Position numbers and translations under genes: made by a program. Below the pieces are notes generated by a model, which was not told the origin of the DNA, made no database searches, and saw only the letters and a program-made list of their open reading frames with translations. A stretch of 21,721 nt of DNA, from assembly GCA_013331015.1 (NCBI GenBank), contig DUHF01000317.1, forward strand, positions 1 to 21,721, given 5' to 3'. Shown here piece after piece: positions 6,221 through 14,279 of this stretch. The DNA comes from Methanoregula sp. (GTDB taxonomy: Archaea > Halobacteriota > Methanomicrobia > Methanomicrobiales > Methanospirillaceae). The first letter of the stretch is position 1; every line of letters begins with the position of its first letter.

Positions 6221-8173
6221 CTAATCCTCCCGGCCCTGCTCATCGATCTTCAACCTTCGTAACAACCAGTCCGTCCGCATCAGAAGGAACAGGGTGGTCC
6301 CGTTGACAAGGACGAAATATGACCAGCAGAGCAGCAAAATGCTGAAGAGGACACCGAAAATTCCCAGCGGCGACATGATGATGTTCAGGATGTCGCTCCA
6401 CAACTCCTTCAACGGGGAGAGTGGGCTTTGATATCCAATAACCACATTCATGAGAATGGTACAGGACAACACTATCGAATAACAGGCTGCAACAAGGAGG
6501 GCGCCTTTTCGTACCAGTGCGGCCCGGCCCGGATCTGCCCACGGTTGTTGCTCAAGCCACGGGATGAACGGAAGGAGATTCCCGCGGCCAGTATCGATCC
6601 AGTCCCTGAGTGTCCAGAGTACCATACCAACCAGTACCATATGGACGATAACAAAGGCACAAAGGGTGCTGGCCATGAGAAGATCGGGTCCTGGAGATGG
6701 TGCGATTAAAAGGAGGAGCCCGATCGGCCCGGCAACGGCAAAGGCCCAGGTACCGGCAATCATTCTCAGGGTATCCGGTGCAAGGAGCATGGTAATCACC
6801 GTCAGAAGCACAGCAAAAACCGCGTAGTAGACGAGGACGAAATGCGATCTCCTCCTCCCCTCACGTTCTCTGAGCAGGAGCCGGGATGCAGCAATGAACC
6901 CTATCATTGTCAGGCAGTTCATCAGGCCGAGGACAAGAAGCGTCCGCGGGGGGACCGGCGCATTCCGGGACCAGAGTGCCCCGGCAAGAAGGGCCGAAGC
7001 AAGGGACAGCGCAAGGAAGAAAAGAATACCCCAGAGCCACGGGAAGGCGAGGATACCTTTTTTCACTGCAAAGACCAGTGGCGGGCGTTCGTCTATCCAG
7101 AGGTCTCCGGAAAATGTGTCGGAGGGCGTCGTGATCCGGATCTTGGTATAGTCAAGTGGTTCTGCATTCTGGTTGCTGTTGAAGAACGCGTCGAGATCCG
7201 ATGGCGGGGTATACAACGGCTGGGTGTAATACGTTGTCGAGGTGTTGGTCCGAATCCCCTCATACAGGACGGGGCTGACATGCCCGGTGACATAGAGAAG
7301 CACCGGGACCTCCCGGCTGCCGTATACACTTGTAGGTTTTAAGGGGAAGTAGATCCGGTCTGTCGGGAACCGGGCAAAGCTTCCGAGGATATGGGTGCTG
7401 GTGGTTCCAGACTCTGCTTTGAACTCTGAAACATTGCTGATCGTGGTGATGACAAACGAGTAGTCCTCCCCGATATACCCGTCAAGGGGAGCTGCCATGG
7501 TTGCCGGATCGTCCATGCCTTTTGTCCTCAGGTAGTCGTGGAGGGCCGCGGTGGTCTTTGCCGTCACGAGCTCGGAGGTGATGCCCATCCGGTCGATACG
7601 CGAATGGATGGTGATAGCGTCCGGATCGGTGACCGGCCCGTCTCCGGCATGGTTCATGCCCCACGAAGCCCCTTGTGTCCCCGGTGATCCTGCCATACCA
7701 AACCCGGATAAGAAGAACATGCACGGGTACCCGTACATCAGGCCGGGAGGTGCCGTGGCATACGCCATGATCCAGCCGGAGACCGAGAGGGCGGCGCGGG
7801 ATGCATCCAGATCCACGTCCCGTCCTTTGAGGACCGGGTAGCCTTTGACAACATCGATGGTCACCTTTTCCGGTGCTGAAGGTACGGGGTAGATCCAGAC
7901 CGCCTGCCCACCCGTGAGGCTGTCATCCATGGTTATGGACAGGAGGAGGTTCTCCATGCCGTCCTCGTAATGGATTGCCGCGAGCTGCTGATCCTCGGGC
8001 TGGAGGTTCCATTCATATCCTTCGGAGGGAACTGCCTGGCTGCTCCTTGCCACCAGAACCTCCCCCGTCCACATGTCGCTGTCCTGCGGGGGCACGCTGA
8101 CATACATCATGCCATCGGCAGTAACGGAGGGACTGATGAGGAGAATAATGAGAAAAATAAAAACCCTTTTCAT
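6221..8173 (-). CDS. DUF2330-like ectodomain fused to C-terminal multi-pass membrane domain
   Basis: This is a 650-residue membrane protein. Residues 1-19 form a signal peptide (MKRVFIFLIILLISPSVTA). The exported part (about 20-365) begins with QLAAIHYEDGMENLLLSI followed by AVWIYPVPSAPEKVTIDV (91-108). This resembles the start of DUF2330 proteins, in which a (Y/E)xDG...L segment leads into a W-x-x-PVP motif. From about residue 372 there are seven or so transmembrane helices (375-401, 410-432, 445-465, 470-491, 497-521, 555-580, 598-632), ending in a charged cytoplasmic tail. No enzymatic motif is visible, and the layout is that of an extracellular sensor or binding domain on a membrane scaffold. 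It is the first gene of an operon with the CARF-like regulator, 6 nt apart, suggesting a functional pair. DUF2330 kinship is by pattern only. Confidence 0.7.
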   Translation of the reverse strand: MKRVFIFLIILLISPSVTADGMMYVSVPPQDSDMWTGEVLVARSSQAVPSEGYEWNLQPEDQQLAAIHYEDGMENLLLSITMDDSLTGGQAVWIYPVPSAPEKVTIDVVKGYPVLKGRDVDLDASRAALSVSGWIMAYATAPPGLMYGYPCMFFLSGFGMAGSPGTQGASWGMNHAGDGPVTDPDAITIHSRIDRMGITSELVTAKTTAALHDYLRTKGMDDPATMAAPLDGYIGEDYSFVITTISNVSEFKAESGTTSTHILGSFARFPTDRIYFPLKPTSVYGSREVPVLLYVTGHVSPVLYEGIRTNTSTTYYTQPLYTPPSDLDAFFNSNQNAEPLDYTKIRITTPSDTFSGDLWIDERPPLVFAVKKGILAFPWLWGILFFLALSLASALLAGALWSRNAPVPPRTLLVLGLMNCLTMIGFIAASRLLLREREGRRRSHFVLVYYAVFAVLLTVITMLLAPDTLRMIAGTWAFAVAGPIGLLLLIAPSPGPDLLMASTLCAFVIVHMVLVGMVLWTLRDWIDTGRGNLLPFIPWLEQQPWADPGRAALVRKGALLVAACYSIVLSCTILMNVVIGYQSPLSPLKELWSDILNIIMSPLGIFGVLFSILLLCWSYFVLVNGTTLFLLMRTDWLLRRLKIDEQGRED

Positions 8174-8176
8174 GCT

Positions 8177-8207
8177 GGTTTAAAATTATAATCGGTGGTT
8201 AATATCG
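8177..8207 (-). promoter_or_regulatory. AT-rich promoter region of the membrane protein / CARF-like operon
   Basis: Directly upstream of the start at 8173 the minus strand reads ATATTAACC, then TTATAATTTTAAA, and no other sequence in the 107-bp gap is comparably AT-rich. It probably contains the TATA box of the two-gene operon and a very short leader. The exact element is not resolved. Confidence 0.4.
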
Positions 8208-8280
8208 GTTGTGAAACGTTTTCTCTCTTCCTGCATCCGCAAGAGGGTTCCGCAACTGACGGCTGGTGCGAAATCAGGGC

Positions 8281-9051
8281 TCATTTCTTCAGCACCGGCC
8301 CCATCACCCGGTCAAAGACCCGGTCATCGTAGATAAACTCCTGCGTAACAAGTTTCCCCCGGTAAAAGACTGAATGGAGGGGAAACGCCGTCGGGGCGTT
8401 CTGCGCCTCTTCCCGCGAGGTTATCGCCCGCGCTTCAAATGGCAGCCCGTGGCGCCCGATGACCTCTGCCTCGGCAACGTTGACGTAATACTCATTGTAC
8501 GGGCACTGGGGAGTGAAGTACACGACAACCCCGCCGTTGTCGTCGCAGGATGGGCTCTTTGCCGTGCTCGTGAACCGGGGGGGTGGCGCATCCTTGTTGA
8601 TCCGCTTTACCAGCAGCTCGAAGTACGGCGGTGCCGTATCACACACTTCGTACCCGAATTTTTCAAAGAACTTTTTGTCGGCCATGAACGGGCGCTTCTT
8701 TGCGCTCGACACAACAACGACACCGTTCTCTGCCTCCGCCTCGCAGGATTCGAGAAGTTTCCTGCCATACCCGTGCCCTTTGTACTTCCCCGACACCCAG
8801 AAGCACGAGATGGCGAGATATCCCGGTGCGTAGATGGGGGCCCATGCTTTCTCCGCCATGGTGTACTCGATGAAGACCTTGGCCTTTGCATCGAGTTTCC
8901 GGAAGATGAATCCGTCGTCCAGCTGCCCGCGGATCCAATCTTTCTTTCCTGCAACCCCGGCAGCCGCTTTCGAGCCGGCAAAGGCGCAGCAGATATGTTC
9001 GCGGTCAAGGTTACCCACATCAAGGGTTATGAAGCGGTCTTCCGGTGTCAT
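8281..9051 (-). CDS. GNAT N-acetyltransferase with C-terminal YoaP-like domain
   Basis: This protein has 256 residues. The N-terminal GNAT fold carries the acetyl-CoA pyrophosphate loop GKYKGHGYGR (88-97), preceded by LAISCFWVS and followed by LLESCEAEAENGVVVVSSAKKRPFMADKKFFEKFGYEV, the usual beta-bulge and FFEKxGY region. The C-terminal part (about 172-252) starts with VVVYFTPQCPYNEYYV, a thioredoxin-like strand with a single Cys (C183). It ends with FYRGKLVTQEFIYDDRVFDRVM, matching the YoaP-like domain found behind GNAT domains in anaerobes. The acyl acceptor is unknown. It is transcribed from near 9060 toward the membrane-protein operon but is separated from it by 107 bp with a separate promoter-like block, so it is probably its own unit. 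Confidence 0.87.
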   Translation of the reverse strand: MTPEDRFITLDVGNLDREHICCAFAGSKAAAGVAGKKDWIRGQLDDGFIFRKLDAKAKVFIEYTMAEKAWAPIYAPGYLAISCFWVSGKYKGHGYGRKLLESCEAEAENGVVVVSSAKKRPFMADKKFFEKFGYEVCDTAPPYFELLVKRINKDAPPPRFTSTAKSPSCDDNGGVVVYFTPQCPYNEYYVNVAEAEVIGRHGLPFEARAITSREEAQNAPTAFPLHSVFYRGKLVTQEFIYDDRVFDRVMGPVLKK

Positions 9052-9118
9052 GATGGACTCAGTTTAACGTTCAGGTGTTATGGGATATCAAACCGCTGGA
9101 AACGTGGGGTGAAAGTGA

Positions 9119-9145
9119 CAATCCCCCACGCAGTTCCGGGGATTG
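9119..9145. repeat. Perfect 8-bp inverted repeat in GNAT/ABC divergent gap
   Basis: CAATCCCC (9119-9126) and GGGGATTG (9138-9145) are exact reverse complements with an 11-nt loop. The repeat lies between the GNAT start (9051, minus) and the TATA box of the ABC operon (9211). A second weaker hairpin (AGGAG 9171-9175, CTCCT 9182-9186, then T's) lies nearer the ABC promoter. These may be operator or short-RNA structures; no gene ends here, so ordinary termination is unlikely. Confidence 0.45.
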
Positions 9146-9210
9146 CCGGGTAGGTCCCGGGTCCTGGTTCAGGAGATAGTCCTCCTTTTGAATTGTAAAA
9201 TTCCCGTTAA

Positions 9211-9218
9211 TTATATCA
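9211..9218 (+). promoter_or_regulatory. TATA box of the ABC exporter operon
   Basis: TTATATCA lies 46 nt before the ATG at 9264, predicting transcription from about 9240. GGGAG at 9251-9255, 8 nt ahead of the ATG, then serves as ribosome binding site on a short leader. Confidence 0.55.
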
Positions 9219-9263
9219 CCTCCTCGCAGGTATGACACACTATCCGAACAGGGAGAAGCGTGT

Positions 9264-11039
9264 ATGAACCTGCAGAACTACATCCGGCTCTGGTCGTACT
9301 TTGCCGGGCATAAAATCTGGATTGGCATCTCCATCCTGCTCAGCCTCGTCCTGACCATCATGATGCTTGCCATCCCCACGCTGAGCGCAAACCTCATCAA
9401 TGACGGCATCACCGCGGGGGACACCAGTGTCGTCATCCAGTACGGCGAATGGATGCTCCTTGCCGCCATCATCTGCGGTCTTGCATTTGTGGCAAACACG
9501 GCGATCGCGGTCTGGGCGGGCGAGTATGCCGCCCACCACCTCAGGGTTGCCGGGTACGCAAAGATCCAGACCTTCTCCCACGGCAACATCGACCGGTTCC
9601 GGTCAAGCGACCTTTTGATCCGGCTCACCACCGATGTCCTGACGGTCAAGAACGCCACCATCCAGCTCGTCCTCACCTTCCCCATCGTGCCCTTCTTCCT
9701 CATCGGGACAATTGTGCTGATCTATCACACCATGCCCACCCTGCTCGGGATCACCTTCGGGATCCTCATCGCGCTCTTCCTCCTCCTCATCGTCTATCTC
9801 CTGATCGTCCAGCCAAAGTACCTCATCAAGGACGAGCGGATCGATGCCGTGAACCATACCCTCCGGGAAGCCCTTGCGGGGATCCGTGTCGTCAAGGCAT
9901 TTGTCAACCAGGAGTACGAGAAGCAGCGGTTCCGTTCGGTTGCAGAAGATCTCCGCGTTTCGGCAACCGTGCCCCAGTACATGCTCGCTTACATCACGCC
10001 GGCAAACACCCTCATCCTCTTCCTCGGGATCACCGCCATCTACTACACCGGCGGCATGCAGGCGATAGCCGGGACCGGTATGAACATCGGGGACGTGACC
10101 GCGGCAGCCCAGTACCTCATCTTCATCCTCATCCCGGTCTACCTCCTCTCGATCATCCTCCCGCTCGTCTCCTCGGCAGACGCCTCGCTGAACCGGATCT
10201 TCGAGGTGCTCGACGCGGACCCTGAGATCCACCCGCCCGAACGCCCGGCACCGTTCGATGTGGCGCAGGCAAAGGGCCGGGTGGTCTTCGATCATGTCTC
10301 GTTCGGGTACCGCCTGCCGGACGGCACCGCAGCAAAGCCGGTGCTTACCGGTATCAACCTTGAGATCGACCCGGGCGAGACGGTGGGCATCCTCGGGTCG
10401 ACCGGGTCGGGCAAGACCACCCTTGTCTCGCTCATCCCCCGGTTCTATGACGTGACCGAAGGGAAGGTCACCATCGACGGCACCGATGTGCGGGAGATCG
10501 CCCTTGATTCCCTCCGCACCGTGGTCGGCGTCTGCCAGCAGGAGCCCGTCCTCTTCTCCGGCACCGTCCGTGACACCGTTGCCTACGGGGCACCGGGCAT
10601 GAGCGACGACGCAATGCATGCCGCGGCACAGGCAGCCGATGCAGAGGCGTTTGTAGAGAGTATCCCGGACCAGTACAATAGCCGCGTTGCCCGGCGGGGC
10701 GAGAACTTCTCCGGCGGCCAGCGCCAGCGGCTCGCCATTGCCCGGACGCTCGCCCGGCGCCCGAAGATCCTTATCCTCGACGACAGCACGAGCGCCTGCG
10801 ATGTTGTCACCGAGGCCGGGATCCAGGACGCCATCGGGGAGCTGATGCAGGTGACCACCCGGATCATCATCGCCCAGCGGATCAGTTCCGTCATCACCGC
10901 CGACCGGATCCTGATCATGGATGGGGGGCAAATCATTGCCTCGGGAACGCATGCCGAACTGCTCCGGACAAGCCCCGATTACCAGGAGATCTACGCGTCC
11001 CAGCTCGGCGGGATCGCAGGAGCCGGGGGGGTTGCCTGA
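9264..11039 (+). CDS. ABC exporter half-transporter, subunit with degenerate ATP site
   Basis: This 591-residue protein is a type-IV ABC exporter half: six transmembrane helices in about residues 15-305, then an ATPase domain. Walker A is GSTGSGKT (378-385, K384), the signature is FSGGQ (482-486), and Walker B ends ILDD (D506). The catalytic glutamate position holds aspartate (D507), and the switch-histidine position is Gln (Q538 in IIIAQRISS). The same two substitutions occur in the degenerate-site subunit of heterodimeric exporters such as TM287/288 and BmrCD. It should pair with the next gene's product, placing a weakly hydrolysing site at this subunit's Walker motifs. Substrates of the family include drugs, lipids and peptides and cannot be read from sequence. 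GGGAG 8 nt upstream supports the start; the stop overlaps the next start. Confidence 0.95.
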   Translation: MNLQNYIRLWSYFAGHKIWIGISILLSLVLTIMMLAIPTLSANLINDGITAGDTSVVIQYGEWMLLAAIICGLAFVANTAIAVWAGEYAAHHLRVAGYAKIQTFSHGNIDRFRSSDLLIRLTTDVLTVKNATIQLVLTFPIVPFFLIGTIVLIYHTMPTLLGITFGILIALFLLLIVYLLIVQPKYLIKDERIDAVNHTLREALAGIRVVKAFVNQEYEKQRFRSVAEDLRVSATVPQYMLAYITPANTLILFLGITAIYYTGGMQAIAGTGMNIGDVTAAAQYLIFILIPVYLLSIILPLVSSADASLNRIFEVLDADPEIHPPERPAPFDVAQAKGRVVFDHVSFGYRLPDGTAAKPVLTGINLEIDPGETVGILGSTGSGKTTLVSLIPRFYDVTEGKVTIDGTDVREIALDSLRTVVGVCQQEPVLFSGTVRDTVAYGAPGMSDDAMHAAAQAADAEAFVESIPDQYNSRVARRGENFSGGQRQRLAIARTLARRPKILILDDSTSACDVVTEAGIQDAIGELMQVTTRIIIAQRISSVITADRILIMDGGQIIASGTHAELLRTSPDYQEIYASQLGGIAGAGGVA

Positions 11040-12799
11040 TGGCCTTATCGCAGGGAGCGGTGCGGAGGCTGCTTGGCTATCTCACGCACTACCGGCTCTC
11101 GTTCTGGCTCGCGGTCACCCTGATGGCCCTCTCGGCGGTCTTCCAGTCCGTGCTCCCGGTCATAATGGGTAAAGCCACCGACGAGATCGTGGCCGGCAAC
11201 CGGGCGGGACTTGAGGAGTCTGTCCTCTTCCTGCTCGTCTTTGTCGTCCTGATGTTTGCCAGCGGGATGCTCGGCCAGCGTATCTTTGCAAAGGTGAGCC
11301 AGCAGGCCCTCTTCGATCTCCGGACCTCCCTCTTCTCCCGCATGCAGGACCTCTCGCTCAACTTCTTCGACCGCCAGCCCATCGGGGAGCTGATGAGCCG
11401 GGTGACGAGCGACATCGACGTCATCGACCAGTTCTTTTCGAACTCATTCCAGAACGTGATGCAGGCGGTGGTGAGCATTGTCGTCGTCACCGCGTTCATG
11501 CTCTGGCTCTCCCTCTCGCTGACCCTCCTTGTCTACACCGTCCTCTTTGCCCTGCTCGTCTTCATCTGGATCGTCAGCCACATCTCGGGCCCTATCTTCA
11601 CATCGCTCCAGGAGCACCTCTCCCGCCTGAACGGCTACGCTGAGGAGCACATTGAGGGGCAGAAGGTGGTGCTGGCGTTCATGCAGGAAGGCCGGAGCGT
11701 GGACGAGTTCTCTGCGATCTCGAAACAGGCGGCGCAGGCCGGCGGCCGGGCATCGTTCACAGCGCTCGTCACCCTGCCGGCCTCCACCTCGACTGCCAAT
11801 CTTCAGTCCGTCCTGCTGCTGGTAGTCGGGGGGATTCTCGTCATCCACGGCAGGATCGAGCTCGGATTGCTGGTCTCGTTCCTCGGCCTCTCCCGGGGCA
11901 TCACCGGCCCGCTCGCTCATGTCTTCACCTCGTACTCCATGCTCCTCAACGCCATTGCGGGGGCAGGTCGGGTCTTCTCGATCCTCGACGAGGAGCCTGC
12001 GGTGGCCGACCCGCCCGGCGCTCCCGCGATGCCGCCACTCCACGGGGACGTTGTCTTCGACCATGTCGACTTCGCCTATGTCCCGGGCAGGACGGTGCTC
12101 TCTGACAACTCGTTCCATGCCGGGCCCGGGCAGGTCTTCGGGCTCTGCGGGCCCACGGGGGCCGGCAAGAGCACCATCATCAACATCCTGACCCGGTATT
12201 ACGATATCCAGAAGGGGGCGATCAGCATCGACGGGACGAACATCGCGTCTGTGCAGCAGGATACCCTCAGGATCCAGGTCGCTCAGGTGTTGCAGGTGCC
12301 GTTCCTCTTCTCCGACACCATCATGGAGAACCTGCGGTATGCCCGGCGGGACGCAACCGATGAGGAGTGCATCGCTGCGGCAGAGCAGGCGGGCGCTCAC
12401 GGGTTCATCATGGCACAGCCGGACGGGTACCAGACCTTCCTTTCTGACGGCGGGGCAGGGAGCCTCTCGCAGGGCCAGCGCCAGATGCTCACCATTGCCC
12501 GGGCCATGGTGGCTAACCCCCGGCTCCTGATCCTTGACGAAGCGACCAGCAACGTGGATACCCGGACGGAGAAGCTCATCAATGGCGGGCTCTTAAAACT
12601 GCAGGAAGGTAAAACCTCGTTCATCATCGCCCACCGCCTTGCCACGATCCGGCACGCGGACACGATCCTTGTCATCAACAAGGGGGAGATCATCGAGCGC
12701 GGGAGCCACGACGAGCTGATGGGAAAGAAGGGGTTCTATCACACCATGTTCATGAGCCAGTTCCGGGGGAAGCTGTCAGGGGTTGCGGGAATCGATTAG
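11039..12799 (+). CDS. ABC exporter half-transporter, subunit with catalytic ATP site
   Basis: This 586-residue partner half-transporter has six transmembrane helices in about residues 15-295 and an ATPase domain. Walker A is GPTGAGKS (371-378, K377), Walker B is LLILDE with catalytic E501, and H532 in IIAHRLA is the switch histidine, so this nucleotide site is intact. The signature is LSQGQ (476-480) instead of LSGGQ. In a heterodimer this altered signature faces the first subunit's Asp/Gln site, while that subunit's normal FSGGQ faces E501, giving one consensus and one degenerate site. The ATG overlaps the upstream TGA (TGATG), so translation is probably coupled and the subunits made in equal amounts. 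An A/T-run follows the stop. Confidence 0.95.
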   Translation: MALSQGAVRRLLGYLTHYRLSFWLAVTLMALSAVFQSVLPVIMGKATDEIVAGNRAGLEESVLFLLVFVVLMFASGMLGQRIFAKVSQQALFDLRTSLFSRMQDLSLNFFDRQPIGELMSRVTSDIDVIDQFFSNSFQNVMQAVVSIVVVTAFMLWLSLSLTLLVYTVLFALLVFIWIVSHISGPIFTSLQEHLSRLNGYAEEHIEGQKVVLAFMQEGRSVDEFSAISKQAAQAGGRASFTALVTLPASTSTANLQSVLLLVVGGILVIHGRIELGLLVSFLGLSRGITGPLAHVFTSYSMLLNAIAGAGRVFSILDEEPAVADPPGAPAMPPLHGDVVFDHVDFAYVPGRTVLSDNSFHAGPGQVFGLCGPTGAGKSTIINILTRYYDIQKGAISIDGTNIASVQQDTLRIQVAQVLQVPFLFSDTIMENLRYARRDATDEECIAAAEQAGAHGFIMAQPDGYQTFLSDGGAGSLSQGQRQMLTIARAMVANPRLLILDEATSNVDTRTEKLINGGLLKLQEGKTSFIIAHRLATIRHADTILVINKGEIIERGSHDELMGKKGFYHTMFMSQFRGKLSGVAGID

Positions 12800-12801
12800 G
12801 A

Positions 12802-12816
12802 TCCTTTTAAAAAAAA
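12802..12816 (-). terminator. T8-run terminator shared by convergent ABC operon and histidine kinase
   Basis: The 22-bp gap between two convergent stops holds TTTT then A8 on the plus strand (A-run at 12809-12816). On the minus strand this is a T8 run beginning 6 nt after the kinase stop, a typical archaeal terminator. The T4 at 12805-12808 may help stop the ABC transcript. Confidence 0.5.
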
Positions 12817-12821
12817 CCTGC

Positions 12822-14132
12822 TTACACGGCCTGGAAGCGGTACGTCCCTTCGGGTACCAGTATCTCAAACCGTGCCCCCTGCCCTGGCTCCCCGGTCTCG
12901 ACAATGGTGATGCCCGTGATGGCCAGGATCTCGCGGGACAGGAAGAGACCAAGACCGGTGTTCTTCCCATAACCCCGCTCGAACAGGTGACGCCTGTCGT
13001 GATCCGGTATCCCGGCGCCATCGTCCTCGAAAATGAGACGGAGTCCTGCGGGAGTCTCACATGACGAGATCGAGATTTCTGATAACCCGGCATCTCCGTA
13101 TTTTAAGGTATTGTCGATAAGGTTGTAGAAGACCTTGAAGAGGAGGGGGTCGGCAAACACCTCGAGATCCTGTTGTGCTACCCTGATTTTGATGTTCTGG
13201 ACGGGAAGTGAAGCCGCCGCTTTCCGGACAACGGCACCCACGTTCTGCCATGCCGGCTCAACGATCCCCATCTTCTCATAATCCCCGGTGAAGCGGATCT
13301 GGTGGGCAATGGTGTTGACGATCCGCTCCTCTCTTGCGATGAGTTCAAAACCCTTCTCTTTGTCATCAATCGACAGCCGTGACAGTTCAAGGAATCCTGA
13401 GAGGGCAACGAGCTGGTTGTTGATATCATGCCGGGTGATGCTTGAGAGAAGGTTCAGCTTGTCATTTGTCTGCCGCAGCTCCTTCTGCGAGCGGACCATG
13501 TGGAGCATCAGGAAGAACCCTGTTGCCAGGATATCGGCAAGGATCGCCACCAGGAAGAACGCGGTGTTGAGCAGGTCGGCACTAAAAAGGGTGTAATCCA
13601 GGGGGACAACAAGCCAGAAGATCAGTCTTGCGATGAGGATGAAGGCAGGGGCAACAAGTGACCCGGCAAAGAGGTAGCGGAGTACCCGGGTCTTTTTATC
13701 TCCGAGCCTTACGGCTAGGATACCAGCGATGAGAAGCGCAGGTGTGATGAAGAGCGTCGTGATGAGCGCCCGCAGCACGATGGAGTCCGTCACGTACGTG
13801 AACCAGAAGTACGAAAGGAAGACCATAACCAGGAGGGTGTAGTGGATGACCGTGAGCGGTTTGGACCGGAAGAACCGCCGGATCCCGTCGATACGCAGCA
13901 TAAGGGCGAGGACTACAACCGTGTTGGCGATGATGATGGAGAAGAGATCGGGAATCTCGCCCCGCAGGAGGAGGAAGAAGTAGGCAACGGACTGGCAGAG
14001 GAGGCTTGCCATCCAGATGAAGAAGCCGTCATACGTCTTCTGGGTCTTCCAGAAGGAATACAGCATCAGGGTCAGGAAGGCATTGACAAGGCAGATGATG
14101 AGAAATATCGTCCTGATGTCCGGTGTCCACAT
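12822..14132 (-). CDS. Orphan sensor histidine kinase with 7-TM sensory domain
   Basis: The protein has 436 residues. Seven hydrophobic helices fill about residues 8-215, from TIFLIICLVNAFLTLMLY to FFLVAILADILATGFFLMLHM. There is a short coiled linker (RSQKELRQTNDKLNLL), then the H-box SSITRHDINNQL with phospho-acceptor H235. The ATPase domain has the N-box FYNLIDNTLKYG (N341), G1 EDDGAGIP and G2 GKNTGLGLFLS. The RHDINNQL form of the H-box is common in methanogen kinases. No PAS, HAMP or receiver domain is present and no response regulator gene lies nearby, so its partner is elsewhere. The seven-helix block itself is the likely sensor, for a membrane or small hydrophobic signal that cannot be named. 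GGGAGGGC just upstream and a TATA box at 14164-14170 support ATG 14132. Confidence 0.92.
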   Translation of the reverse strand: MWTPDIRTIFLIICLVNAFLTLMLYSFWKTQKTYDGFFIWMASLLCQSVAYFFLLLRGEIPDLFSIIIANTVVVLALMLRIDGIRRFFRSKPLTVIHYTLLVMVFLSYFWFTYVTDSIVLRALITTLFITPALLIAGILAVRLGDKKTRVLRYLFAGSLVAPAFILIARLIFWLVVPLDYTLFSADLLNTAFFLVAILADILATGFFLMLHMVRSQKELRQTNDKLNLLSSITRHDINNQLVALSGFLELSRLSIDDKEKGFELIAREERIVNTIAHQIRFTGDYEKMGIVEPAWQNVGAVVRKAAASLPVQNIKIRVAQQDLEVFADPLLFKVFYNLIDNTLKYGDAGLSEISISSCETPAGLRLIFEDDGAGIPDHDRRHLFERGYGKNTGLGLFLSREILAITGITIVETGEPGQGARFEILVPEGTYRFQAV

Positions 14133-14163
14133 ACCTGCCCTCCCGTAACGGGGGTGCTCCCCC

Positions 14164-14170
14164 GTTTATA
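14164..14170 (-). promoter_or_regulatory. TATA box of the histidine kinase gene
   Basis: On the minus strand TATAAAC lies about 32-38 nt upstream of the kinase start at 14132, giving a predicted short leader that includes the GGGAGGGC ribosome binding site. The other end of this 147-bp divergent gap (about 14250-14279) is AT-rich and probably serves the lipoprotein gene at 14280, perhaps as a leaderless transcript. Confidence 0.5.
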
Positions 14171-14279
14171 GCCAGTAGCTACGGATGGGTAGTTATTCCT
14201 GTGATGATATGAATATTCGTAAAAATAACGGGTGGCGGCCGGAATTCTTCCCGCACAATAAAATAACAATATTCAAATT

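Noticed and set aside
9603..10952. Long antisense frame of 449 codons
   Set aside because: It is opposite the first ABC subunit; the acidic Asp/Glu-rich translation is the mirror of codons of that gene, with no motif or ribosome binding site.
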